Both the position numbers and the translations under genes were made by a program. From contig CAJSYZ010000002.1 of NCBI GenBank assembly GCA_910574455.1, positions 459,671-523,670 on the forward strand: a stretch of 64,000 bases of DNA, written 5' to 3'. Below are positions 12,401 to 23,764 of this stretch, piece after piece. Under the pieces are notes generated by a model. The model did no database searches. It was given only the letters and a program-made list of their open reading frames with translations, and was not told where the DNA came from. The DNA is from Trichaptum fuscoviolaceum. Its lineage: Eukaryota > Basidiomycota > Agaricomycetes > Hymenochaetales > Trichaptaceae. Numbering within the stretch: position 1 is the stretch's first letter; every line of letters begins with the position of its first letter.

Positions 12401-13490
12401 TAAAGCCGGGTTATCCACCAAATTTCGGATTACTTCCAAAGGATCCCGATACCATACATCATATTCTTTCCTCTTCCATGACTCGATGTTCTCGTTTGTC
12501 GCTTTTTGGCCATTGTCGTTAGTGTAGAAGTTACTGAAGGATTTCCAAGATACATCACCGACTTTTGTAGTGTCAATGATCTTGTACAAATTTTGTGCAT
12601 CTCCATCGAGCAGTGCACCAGCTGTATCCAGACTTGAGTCATCATTGGGATCTGTCGCGTCCAATTCGGGATATCTAATAGATTTTGCGTTCTCCGTGGA
12701 CTGAATTAGTTGATAAGCCTTCATAATTCCGAGAAGCTTTGTTATGTTGCCAGCAGACATTTGCTCTTCGCGATAGAGAAAATCTGCGAGCTCGAAATCT
12801 GCTCGGCACGAATAGGGAAACCAGTCATTTGACGCAGGTTCGTTCCGTGAAACGGGCGGTTCTTCCTTTTCTAAGAAGTTCCCTTCTTCATCGCATGGAG
12901 TGGCTGCACGATATTTGGTGTCAGAATGCTAAAGTAAACTGGGGACATCATACTTAGCGCGCACCATTTAAATATCTGTGATACACCTTTAAGTTATCAT
13001 TGTTCTCTTCATAATCTCCAATGTCGGAGTCCAGATCAGCAGAAGATAGGTCTTGGTCTTCAAGTTCGTCATCTCCAGTGTCAGCATGGGACAGGCAATC
13101 AGGACCGTCTAAATCTTGAAGCAGCTCGTCTCGGCCTATGCTAAGCATCGAGATATCCTGTGTGAGTATAGAAATGTCGTAGTCGTAACTTGAAGAGTTG
13201 CAGCCACTTTCATCTTCATGATGGCCCTCCAAGTCTGTTGGAAGTTCAGGAGAGCCGGGAAGAGCTTGAGGTGTCGAAGGTCGTGCGGGTCGCTTGGGTG
13301 AGGAATCCAAGTCGTAACCACAAGCAGCAGGTCTTGTTGCAAATGATGACGGGTGAGCTGAATATTCATGTCTTGTCCTTGCGGATTGATTCTTGAACCT
13401 CCTGCTGCAGAAGGAGAAGGTGCATCGAATAGTCGGGGGGAAGATATCTGTAAGATGAACGGGTTTGGGCCTTCGCCGAGTTACCGGCAT
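9410..13490 (-). pseudogene. Plavaka-type (CACTA-like) transposase, probably decayed
   Basis: Translated pieces in order match the basidiomycete Plavaka transposase as I know it: an N-terminal C2H2-like finger (CTFSFC...H...H, near 13400), YHRYLNGA, DWFPY...FELADFLYR, VGDVSWKSF, YDVWYRDPLEVI, YMSGNFAWEQA, AVHGSMFVPVILGSDKTTVS, EYYPLYLSIGN, CPDGHLRRS, PFTND..RADI, LISPDLLHQIIK, FPGLRRFPEGRGFKQWTG, SAFLDFCYLVRR, FSLPRQHAMVHY, GLCSSITENKHI, and the C-terminal FRLAHLL...FYNRFYVNRFAD. Several introns fit, for example 11510-11452. Damage: an extra base in the run at 11376-11379 shifts the frame between HQIIK and FKDHLVEW; another frame change lies near 10320; a word-rich insertion interrupts 9627-9725. 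It is probably an inactive copy of a DDE-type cut-and-paste transposase. Confidence 0.85.
9627..9725. repeat. Word-rich insertion inside the Plavaka gene
   Basis: Between the conserved blocks MWIVEPEYE and KLSVIALGSIF lies about 100 bp made of GACTCCGAGTCGGAG, GTCCGAGTCAG and AGTACTAC words, the vocabulary of the intergenic tracts. Conserved family members have these blocks nearly adjacent. A splice solution is possible but needs a weak acceptor. Confidence 0.55.
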
Positions 13491-13973
13491 TAGTTCCAGT
13501 AAATTGAACGCTGAATTTAAAGTTGAATGGCACGCTCAGCGGTGACGCCCGCGTAGTAACAACTTGAAGTTAGTAGTACTACTAGTAGTAGTACCGGTAG
13601 CCTGAGTAGCCACAGCCTCAGGCTGTCAGTGACTCAGTGGCACCGCCGCCAGCCTGCCAGTGAGCCTGCAAGTGCCAGTGAGTAGTACTAGTACCAGTAG
13701 CACTGTGATAGTACTAGTAATAGAGCTAGCCTGAGTATCCGAGTGTCCAAGTCCGAGTCTGAGTCAGGCTCATTCCGAGTCAGCCTAACTTGAAGGCTGC
13801 CAATCACTGCCAGTGGCACTGCCAGTGCCAGCAAGTGCAAGTGGGCGTAAATTTTCCTTGAATAGGCGCCCTCATCTCCAACTTCAACTACAACTTGCAC
13901 CTTTGCCAACTCGATTCACCATCGAAACTCATAGCACCTGTCAGCGTGCCTCGACTTGAAACACTGCACAAGA
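13491..13973. repeat. Palindromic-word tract 5 (divergent promoter region)
   Basis: This is the shared upstream region of the leftward Plavaka gene and the rightward DUF6532-like gene. It consists of GCCTGAG, GCCAGTGGCAC, AGTACTAGTA and CCGAGTC words. If the words bind a factor, this is where they would act on two promoters. Confidence 0.6.
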
Positions 13974-16900
13974 ATGTCAACTCGAAGACAAACGCGGGCT
14001 AAGAATAGCAATCAGCACCCGGGAGCCATAGTCAATAAACTCAGAACACGTCGAACGAAAGAGGAGGTATTGAGGGAGAAAGAAGAGAAGGAGAGAAGGA
14101 GAGAAGAGCAGGCCTCAAAGCGTGGTGAGGCATTGAGGGAAAAGGAGGAGAAGGAAAAACAGAAGGAAGAACGGGCAGCTCTGCGCGAAGCTGCGGCTCA
14201 ACAAGCCGCGGATGCGAGAGAGAAGAGAAAACTTGATGCGGAACAGAAACGGGCAGCAAAAGAACAAGAGGCATCTGAGAAGGTACGCAAAAAGAGAGCT
14301 GCAGCAGAGCAACAGGAAACAGCAATACTGGAGACGATGGAGCTTGAGAAGAATTTGTCGAAGGCTCTTGACATTCGCACCCAGATGGGCTCAACTGCAC
14401 CTAAGCTGGCTGGCACTGACAAACGAGGGCTAAAAAAACCGAAAGACACTCCTGAAGCTAGTGAGTCCTTATCTTCAAGACAGCGACAGTCGAGTTACCA
14501 GATATTGGCATTGCAGGTTCAACGAACGAGGAAAAAGACAGCTTTTGTGAAGCTGAAGGCAATGCAAACTTTTATGTTCGTAAGTTGCATTACCTTTACG
14601 ACTTTAGGTTTTGAAAGATGAACATATTGACTCACGTTATGATGCAGCCAATTCCGATGGACCAGATAGAGAGCGCGCAAAAAAGGCGAGGAAAAAGGAC
14701 ACCAGAGGTGCACTTCCTTTCCGTACTTGTGTGCAGGGCGCAAAGGCTTCAAGTCGTATCATAGGAGGCACTGGCTATCATAGTACGCTTGCAGGACAGG
14801 ACAGCAGTCTTTCTGGTGAGGATACAGACATGATAGACTCGCCCAATACGTCGAAACGGAACGATAAGACAAAGCGACCTGTCAGGGCACTTCGCAACAC
14901 AGATGGATCCACTTTCTTCGGCGGAGAGGGCAGAAATCCTGAGATCGCAAGGAAGATAGTAGAAGATATTGACTTGTGAGTTTGAAGTCGTACTACTCAA
15001 CCGTTCGCATCATAGTACGAAAGATGAGTTTCAAATTCAAACAAATTCAAGTTGATAGTAAGTGTGAAGCTTGATTTAAACTCAGCTACTTGAAGCTTAT
15101 CATTGTAGTACTACTTACTACTACTACTAGTAGTACTAGTACTGATAGCTTGAATGCGCCCGCCACTGCCAGTGGCAGTTTGAGCGTGCCACGCGTGCGC
15201 CAGTGACACTGCCAGTGGCAGCGACCGTGGCGGCCCGGCGGGTCACCGCCGTGCCACACTTCTTCAAGATCATCATGAACCCGAACGTTGCAGCTTCTTC
15301 ACTTATAATGCTCACATCCTTATCTTTGTTTCAAGTTGTGAGCCTGGCTGACACAAGGAAAATTTAGGCTCCCCGCCTCGGTGCAAGAGGATGCAAACTT
15401 TAGTCCTTGGGAGGATGAAGGAGAGACAGTAACCCTCACGAGTTTTCAAGGTGTAAAGAATAGCTTTGCGAGCGAGCGACAGACGGCACATCTTGTTGAC
15501 TCCGACACTGATAATGTGAGTTGGTTAAAGCATTCATTAGACTGGCAGATGAAATCTTAATATTTTGATTGTGCGTTTAATTAGGACGCGAGGAGACTTA
15601 CAATACCGCCCCAAGCCAATGTGAGTGCCGCTTAAAGTTCAAAGAAATCGTTCGATTCACAGAGACTATGCATCGGTGGAGTCCCATGCACAACGATGGC
15701 TAATTAACAATGTTTCTGTATCGTATCAGGATGGAGCCAGCAATAAATCGAAGAAAAGGAAGCTATCCCGCGACACTCTCTCCGACTTGCAGGCTCCTAC
15801 AACGTTGGTAAGTGGCATCATAATGTCTTGCTTCGTTCGCGCTACTTATCCTTCCTTCTTTGTGCTCTGGAGAAGAAGAATATCAGGAGACAATCGGCCG
15901 TTCAGGTGAGTGTTTCACATCAAAGCATGGATCTGGTGCCGGACTTTCTTGTGTCCTTCGGCGTCGACATATCTTTACTTCATTACTTACCAAACCGTAC
16001 TCTGAATAGGGCGCGAAAATGCAGAGAATCGCCAACTCCCAGCTTGATGTAACGGTAAGTTTATTCTGCTTTTACCCCCTCACTACTCACCTGTCATCTC
16101 GTCAGGAGGGTATTACTGTCGATGGACATAGAGAGCAATCGCCGGCGTTGTATCTGCAGATGCAGGTATGTGTAGGCATCGACACTCAATAGGACAACTT
16201 TCTGCACCCCTTTCTTTGGCAAGGATCTGGTCGTCTACTAAGCTTTGCTTATTGTAGGACAGCATGATCGCGAATAATAAGAAGAGGAAGTCACCGCCGG
16301 ACTCTAACTCGCATGCCGTGGTAATTCTTGCATTTCCACCCAATATTCAGATCACTTCCTTACTATCTAAAACAGACTAGCATGAACGTGTATATGAAGA
16401 AGCCGTCATCACAGGCTGCCTCGACAGTTAGTGTTAATCCTTCTAATCTCCATTTCATATCATTTCTGATTAAGCAACAAGGATTTGAACCTCACTACTA
16501 GTAACAAGAGTAAACTGCAAGACAGTCATTCTCAGGCTGATATACTGGTATTCAATTCTCTTCGAGCTTTTCTTGGTAACAATTCCTCTAATTGCTACAG
16601 ATGAAATCTTCTACTTCTATTCGCAATTTGAAGAGGTCTCTGGCGGCTCATGCGCAACATATTGCAAGTGTGAGCTAATTGCTGCAATTGATTCGTGTAC
16701 TAATTCAAGGCTCCTTTAACAGGCAAGTGGTTGTGAGGTGTCGCTAACACCACGAGCACAATCACCTGCGATGACGACAGTATCCATCAGTCCTGAACCC
16801 GAAGTGCTCGCAACCAAGGCTCATCTTGGTCATCGCAAAGTCTCTCGGACTACTAGCTCTGTGCGTTAATCAAATCATGTCTATGATATACATCCACTAA

Positions 16901-18517
16901 CTTGCAGAAATGCAGACATCTGTAGGGCTTGAGGACAAGGATAGAAATAGTATCGGAAGGGAGGGATCCCGCGCTCCCGGCAAAAAAAGGGCAACGAATC
17001 AGTGTCTCCCTCCCGGAACTCAGGCAGGCTGGACTCACATTCTTCTGCCTTCGCTGTATCGCGCAGTTGGAAAGTCCACAACTCCATGGCAAAACCCGGA
17101 CAATAAGTCCATCGGAGCCTTGTGGGGGAAGGTGTTTGATTCTGTCGAACTTAGTTACGACACGCAATTGGCCGACATCTGTTCTTTAGTTGAGTCATCC
17201 CTTATTGTCTTTCATCGGCCAATTTGAATCAAGTATGATCTGCCCTGTAGGAAGCCCAGAGATGCTCAGATAGTTGGCGCAAGAAATTGTTCGAGAAAGC
17301 CGAACAATCAATTTCGAGTTTCGTCGGCAACGAGCGTTCTAAGTCGGTGGAGACCGAAGAAATTGTGAAGATGTTGCAGACGATGGTCGACAAGAAGAAA
17401 GCTGAACCATTCCTCTGGGAAAGCTGGCATAGTATGGATAAGGTATGTAAAAATTTGCCCCATGTCACCCTTCGTATCCCTGCATTGACTCTGAAAGTAC
17501 AGAAGCAAGGGTTGTTCTGCTCTGATCTTGTAATCTCAGTGTTGTCCGTACACCTAGTCTTGGCCCTGGGTCGGCATAAAGTACTGGATAAAAACACAAT
17601 AGGAAAGCCTATCGGTGCCCTCGCTCTTGCGGCAACCGCGGTATCTATCTACTTCAGTTCTTATAGTGGCTTTATTCGCTGAATTTCTCATGAACAGGTC
17701 AAGGTTGCAATCGACAAGCAAGTGGCCCGGTTGCAAAAGATCAAAGAAGAGTTTGGTGGCGCTGAGTGGTACTTCACCAGTGCTCTGTGGCAGCCTCATA
17801 CGGACGACTATGTTAACTTATTGTCGAATTCCTCGTTTTTTACTGAATCAAACTGGGAGAAGGTCCGATCCCGCCTAGCAGCTTACAATTCCATTGAAGA
17901 TTTTAGTGCGGGAAAGAACACCGAACTTGTTGGATCGGGTGTCACTGGCAGGGATTTCTCCCTGTATCTTGACGTTGGAGACGCGGATGCGAGCGGCGAG
18001 TATACATATGGCGAGGGCGCTACTAGAAGTAGTAAGTGCAAGGAGGATAAGGATAATGACGGCGAAGAAGTCGAGGATTTCAAGGATAGGGAAGACGATA
18101 TGGAGGACGAGAGTGTGTTGGCGAGGGAGACGAGGTCGAGGACAAGGATCAGGAGGAGGACAAGGATCAGGATCAGGATGAGAACAAGGATGCGGACGAG
18201 AATTTCAGCGTGGGTTATGGACGCAGTGGAGGTTTTGAGGGCGAGGAGAATGACGCAGGCAGAGAGGACTGGGAAGGTGAGGGCGATCGCGAGGAGGACG
18301 AGGGTTCATTATGGGATTCGGCTACGGACGGCGCAGACTTTTAAGAGCAGGTCGATCTCTGGTGAGCTTCGGCTTTGACCCATCACCCCGCCACTGTATT
18401 CAAGCTCTTACTACCATCAACTTGCAGTGGCATTCGTTCTCTGAATATGCCGAGGAACAGCCTGCCAGCGAGGCAGAAGTGGCAAAATACAATCTGGTTC
18501 AGGATGCCGTGGTGTAG
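13974..18517 (+). CDS. DUF6532-like protein with coiled-coil N-terminus, many exons
   Basis: Clear first exons are 13974-14460, 14517-14579, 14648-14975 and a fourth from 15368; their phases agree. The N-terminus (MSTRRQTRAKN...) is a K/E/R-rich coiled coil. A series of short exons follows to about 16900. The part at 17100-17900 (LWGKVFDSVE, KPIGALALAATAV, GGAEWYFTSALWQPHTDDY) resembles DUF6532, a basidiomycete domain of unknown role. The end is highly acidic (about 18030-18340), then a last exon ends QPASEAEVAKYNLVQDAVV. In the acidic part the most acidic frame differs from the upstream frame and stops at about 18342, so the exact 3' structure is unsure. It starts 483 bp from the divergent Plavaka gene and may be cargo of the same element. 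Function unknown. Confidence 0.6.
14976..15367 (+). repeat. Word-rich intron of the DUF6532-like gene
   Basis: This 392-bp intron (GTGAGT...TTTAG) is far longer than the 50-70-bp introns around it. It holds ACTACTAGTAGTACTAG, GCCAGTGGCAG and CTTGAAG words. It shows that the vocabulary has entered a transcribed gene without breaking its frame. Confidence 0.6.
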
Positions 18518-19433
18518 CTACTGAGGGACCGTGACACTGATGCACTGATTTCTACTTATTGTCTTAAATTACTTGTGGAAATGAAGTAATTCTGGAACCT
18601 CTTACGCACTTACACGCTTGAGTACTGCAAACCGACAGACAAAAAAGTCTGCTTATATGATTAAATGATGAATTACTTATGGAATGAACTACTTGAACCC
18701 CTTACAAACTTATACACTTGAGCACTGCAATTCGAATGCCAGAAAAAAACTTCTGATATGCTTGAATGCTGAAGACTGAATGCCTGAAGTACTGATTTAA
18801 GTCGACGGCACTGATTTCAGCAGGCCCCTTCCTGAATAATGAAACCACATGCCTGAAATCAGTAAATCAGTAGAATTTCACTTCCCAGGGCTTCAGTAAA
18901 TTTCAGACCGTTTAAGTAACCTTAAGTGAAAAAGAAGATTCCCTGATGATGATGATCTACTGAAAACATATCTGTAATCCTCCATTGGCAGGCTCCAACC
19001 TCTGAGTTCTTCGTTTCAGTTATGTTCCTCTCCCGATACCCTCACCCATCTAGTATCTGCACCGTACGAAACTCCTTAAAGAGAGAGAGGGGGGGAGGGA
19101 GGGATTAAATTCTAATATAAAGGCTTCGAGCCGGTTAAAGTAGGAGGGCCATCACGAACTTCGAAGTGAGGGAGGTCATGTCGATGGAGCGTGGCCATGA
19201 AGGTGTGTCGTTTATTAGCTTCGCTACGTTAAGTTGCTCAATTTAAGGCTGGAGGCATGGCGTGGACTATGAGGGAGATCACACCGACCTCAACAGCAAT
19301 TTGGATGAAGAACCTTCGCTGCATTCCTTAGTTCCGAAGGTTGCTACAATCAACCTCAGTGCCCTCACGCAGAACACTACCGAGATGCGTTGTCAGAAGG
19401 AGACGGAGGGTGTCTGACTGGGGATACCTGCAG
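18518..19433. other. No gene recognised
   Basis: AT-rich DNA with imperfect direct repeats near 18600-18730 (ACTTGAAC/CTTGAGTACTGCAA phrases occur twice). A GAGAGAGAGGGGGGAGGGAG purine run lies near 19081. Nothing coding was identified, although decayed upstream exons of the XPB pseudogene may start here. Confidence 0.4.
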
Positions 19434-20640
19434 GACTTCACTTTACTCTGTCTGGAGCTAGACCATTTGGCGTGTCCGCTCCGATCACTGGCACTCCGAA
19501 ATAATCTTGGAGGGTTTTGAACCAATGACAATGCGGGCGCAGGATATCTTGGTTACGATTTACGAGTCGGTCACCAGGTGAGTTATCATCGTTTTACTTC
19601 TTTTCTCTAATTGAAACTGAACAGCCCTGTGCTCATCCATGTGTACAACCTCACTGCGCACTCAATCTACGCGATCGTATCTGTTGGTCTGCAGATGGCG
19701 GATACAATCGAAGTTCTGAACCGACTATCAAAGGCACCCGTCTCAAAGCCATTGTTTCCTTCATGAGCCTACAACACCCTTCGACAAAGTCAAACTTGTT
19801 TTAAAACACAAGTACTTCATGGAGAGTGGCCATCACGACTCGTTGCAGCTCTTGCTCAAAAATCATATCATCGGGGAAGAAATAGTGATACTTTAGCAGG
19901 CGACAGGCGGTGCAGAAAATGGTTTGGCGATGTGGTTTGGCGATGTCGAAGGCCGGACTGGTGATACCGGGTACAAATCTACTAGCAGAACGGGCTGGGA
20001 CTACGGACGGGAAGAAGCAGGTGGACATGATCTGTTCATGAATGTGGCGATGGTGAGTTATCGAGAGATTTGTCAGATAATTGTGGCTAAAACTGTCGTT
20101 TCAGACGAGATCGGCGAGGATGACGGCAGGAAAATGTGATGTTCGTAAGTGCGTCATTTGTCTCCTGAGGCGAAACCTAATCATCCTTCAGCGTGTCCGT
20201 CATGCAAGGTGTTCATGAAATGGTCGAACATCAACTGCCGTCTTCTCAGCCATCCAGAAGGAGAAGTATGCCGGCGACAGCGGTGACGTGGTCACGACGA
20301 ACTCCATGGTGGCCAAGATGCACAACCCCGGTCGCGCGAGCCGAAGTCCATGATGGAGTTTTTTTTCTTGCGGTCTCGCGAATGGGGCTTTATCCTCCTG
20401 GACGAGGCGACGAGGTCGACCTGCCGGGCGCGGAGACGGCGAAGGAGTTCGGCTTCATGACGAAGGGCGGCGGGCTCGCTCACGGCCCTGAGCGGCGGAT
20501 AGCACATGAGCTATGTCGGGCAGAACAAGAGCGCGAACAGGAAGCTTGTGAAGGGCCACCTCGTGGGCCGCCTCTGGCAGTTCGGGACAAGCTGTCCGTG
20601 AGGCGCGATACGCAATTTGCATAGGCGAGGAAGGATGTGA
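19434..20640 (+). pseudogene. XPB/Ssl2 (Rad25) TFIIH helicase pseudogene
   Basis: Fragments in different frames line up with XPB: an N-terminal piece near 19434-19590 (ILEGFEPMTMRAQDILVTIY), then HVYNLTAHSIYAIVSVGLQ, IEVLNRLSK, DKVKLVLKHKYF...LQLLLKN, and after a gap KWSNINCR, IQKEKYAGDSG, NSMVAKMHN, MMEF...LRSREWGFILLDE at about 20390. The last piece contains the helicase motif II region, which normally reads DEVH; here the sequence after LLDE diverges. Several frameshifts and stops break it and most of the helicase domains are absent. XPB is normally an essential single-copy gene, so this should be a dead duplicate. It is truncated on both sides. Confidence 0.75.
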
Positions 20641-21380
20641 GGAAGGAATCCGCTGGAAGGCCGGGATTGAGTTGAGTGATCGGGGAGGGTTCAATGATGA
20701 TATGCTATGCGATTCTTTTGGTGAGTTGAAATTATACATGAACTAGTTTGATTTCTGATTTCTTTCGCACTTGTATGATAGGGTATGTCGCACTGTAATG
20801 CTGTAACTCATTGATATGGCTACACATTGAATATAATTTGTATAAGAAGAAGTGAGAACCCTTTAGCGCATTGTAGGAATTATCGTTTCAAAGACAGAAC
20901 CCGGGGCAGCTACGAAGCATGAGGGCAAAGCCCGTGAGTCAGCTGCAATCGATGATTGAAAGACGTTCCGTATGTGGAGGAGGAGTCGAGTACACAGAAT
21001 GCTGTGCACAGTGCTTTGTGTTCTGAAAAGAGCGCAAGGTTCAGATAATGTTCAATATTCCGGCAAAGGCGATGGGGCTTTATACGTACATGAGGAGGAG
21101 GTCGCTCAGCTGTTTCTGCGATTGCGTTGTTAGATATGTATGCCTACAACGTTCTCTAAACCACGCCCTACAAAGACTCACGGAATCAAATTGTCGAATC
21201 AGAACGTTCGCGATGAGGAGAGCTAGGGTTGTCATCAGTTCAACAGGTCATCATTATCACCGCGGAGAGGCAGGGAAGACGCATACCCAAAACGGAGATA
21301 TAGTATAGGATGCCTTGGAAACGGGTAAGTCAACAGTGCACATAAGCGGTTCAGAACTTATATACCATCTTTTTCAATAG
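20641..21380. other. No gene recognised
   Basis: No convincing reading frame, RNA gene or repeat family was seen between the XPB pseudogene and the DUF6533 remnant. Confidence 0.35.
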
Positions 21381-22700
21381 TTTTCATTAATGATCCCTTC
21401 GGCTGGTTACCTGACGATCAATATTGGACACGGGACTTGAGCCAATGACGATGAGAAGATCAAAAGATACATACGAAGGGGGATCGATCGGATGAGTACC
21501 AATATAAGCATCACTTCTCAAGCGCACAGGCAGAGGTGAGTTAGGATTAGCTCTATTTGTATGCTGATTCTGGAGGATAGTGGACGCACGACTCTCATAC
21601 ACGACAATGGCGGTGAAACTGAGGATGTACCACTTCCCACGAAGAGAGATAACGCATCGGCTTGGGAAGGGGGGTCCTTGACCCGAGGGTGGACCGGGTG
21701 ACCCAGATGGTCTAGGCGGTCCAGGTGGACTGCCTAAAGGCGGTGGCCTCGGACTGCTTGAAGAGTTATCAGAGTTTGGATATCCCGTCGGGGCTATGCA
21801 ACCATTAGAACAGAAATGGTAAGGATGGACAGGAAGACTACGTACTTGTTGAGTCTGAGTTTACAGAGATAATAGTAGCATAGAAGGCACATATTGTCGT
21901 GGGCTGGTGATGCATCTTCAAACGAAGTATATGAATTATAAAATGGAAAGATATACGCACAATGAACGTCAACAGCAATATTGCTAGAACTATTCGTTTC
22001 TGGCCCCAGATTCCGTATATCCTGAAAGCTATATCCTGAAAGAGAGCATCACTTAGAGCAGTGAATAGGGCGCTATAAGTATACAGGGAGAAGGAGTAGA
22101 GTACCTTCGCCAACTGAATGTATGACCATGTTTAATACTTAATCAAAGATGTCAGTGTCACGTAGATCTACTATATTCATAAGCTGATGGTTTCACTCAC
22201 CGGCAGAAGCTAGAATGATAGATCCAGTATGACATCCCTACGCCCAATCATGTGTTAGTCCTTTAAGAAAGAAGAAAAATGTATTTAGAAATTAGAATGT
22301 ACCGAGCCATCAGGTATCGTAAAGACAACTAAATAATTTACATAAGTAATAACATTTGTCAACATACGCATTGTGTACCCACATTTAAGCTCAAGTACTG
22401 CAAGAGCAAATGGGAGATATCGATTCAGCAAGAAGGCGAACTTCACCACCGTGAATTTGGATGGCCAAATTAGACGTTGCTGAAGATATCTTAAATGGCG
22501 TCTAGTTGTGGAACGGTAAAATTTGATCACAGACCTCGTCTTCCAAGGTCAGTAAGTAATCGTATACCTGTGCGAGTCGTCAGACAAGGAAAAGCCAGCT
22601 GATTCCAAATTTGATGTTATACCAATAGCGAGACTAGTGCAACTGCGGACGGAATAAAGTTAACCGTATGAAAGGTCGATCCCAGATTCCCTACCTGCAG
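21381..22700 (-). pseudogene. DUF6533 seven-helix membrane protein, decayed
   Basis: The minus strand near 22550 reads YDYLLTLEDEV, followed in a shifted frame by RLIWPSKFTVVKFAFLLNRYLP (about 22480-22410). This is the DUF6533 signature of basidiomycete multi-pass membrane proteins. Further hydrophobic segments follow, with AFRIYGIWGQKRIVLAILLL near 22040 corresponding to the usual R-Y-A-I-W-G loop. The tail near 21790-21670 is proline- and glycine-rich. The frame changes between the first two blocks and no clean splice repairs it, so I call it a pseudogene. Family function is unknown. Confidence 0.6.
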
Positions 22701-23764
22701 TAAACTGGTGATACATTAGAATGAGGGTGATACAAGAAAAGACCATCTTTGAAATTTACATACTCTGATTGATAGCAATGCAGCAGCATTTGCGATCATG
22801 TTTTGTGGTCCTGTGCCAGAGTTCATCTTTTTTAGGATGGCACGAGCTTGTGGCGCACGCTGGCAGCTGACAAGGGAAACGTGGGCACGGTGCGCCCTCA
22901 GATGGATCGACAGTGGTGTCTTGTCATCGAGAGCTTACAGCTATAAAGCGAAGCTTCATAGTGACACATCGTTACAAAGGCGATTACGATGCCCCGCATT
23001 AAAGTTTCCGTGTTTGAATTGTTTCCACATCCTCGGTCTAGGCGAGTCGCGGTCGTCCGGACGCTATCGCCTTTCCGGTGGCCATGCGGCACAATGCCAG
23101 TGATAGGCGGAGAGACTGGTAAAACTGACCAATAGGAGTACTTGTAGCTGTATAGACATTTAGAAGTTTCGCATGCCAGTGGATTCCGTTGCCTTGACAT
23201 TATAGACAGCCCTTAAGCGAGGCTTCTTGTTAGAAAACATTGGAATGCTTCGTAGTGCGCCCGAACTTTCGCTTTCGAAATGGTGAAAGTTCTCGATGCT
23301 CGCTGGGTCAAAAGGCTCCGAGGATCCTCAGAGAGTTATGAAGAAAGACCGAAATAGGGTCGAATCTACAGATTATTCAAGTCAGTGCTCATCTTCAGCG
23401 TTATATAAAGAAGCAAAGAAATCTACATACACATACGACTGGCGAGCATGACAACACGGGCCATGATAGGATTGGCGCTTGATCTGGTCTAGCAATGCAG
23501 CATTAATTGGATGATGCGCAGACATGGGGAAGACAGACGCTTACGACATTTCTGGGTTGTCGATGTCCCGCAGATCCTGGATGTCAGCAGGCTTGTTGTC
23601 CTGAGCAAGTTTATTGAATTGGAGCCTTTGTATGAGTAACTAGCCAGGGGGTACCCGACCGCCAGTAAAGGATAGAGTGGTGAGGAGATGGGGCCACATC
23701 TGCATACATAATCCGAGTCCAAGTAATTGAGGGCGTAGGTTTGAAGGGGATCTAGCCGACATAT
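22701..23764. other. No gene recognised
   Basis: Low-confidence reading frames only. An upstream exon of the DUF6533 remnant (hydrophobic, about 22690-22630) may be included at the left edge. A CGAACTTTCGCTTTCGAAA inverted-repeat-like stretch lies near 23260. Confidence 0.35.

Noticed and set aside
13982..14449. Leu/Ser/Phe-rich minus-strand frames that look like membrane proteins
   Set aside because: They are the antisense of the K/E-rich coiled-coil exon of the DUF6532-like gene.
19801..20028. Minus-strand frame with YHYFFPDDMIF, resembling a DUF6533 motif
   Set aside because: The plus strand here encodes XPB-like blocks (KVKLVLKHKYF...LQLLLKN), so the minus frame is an antisense shadow.
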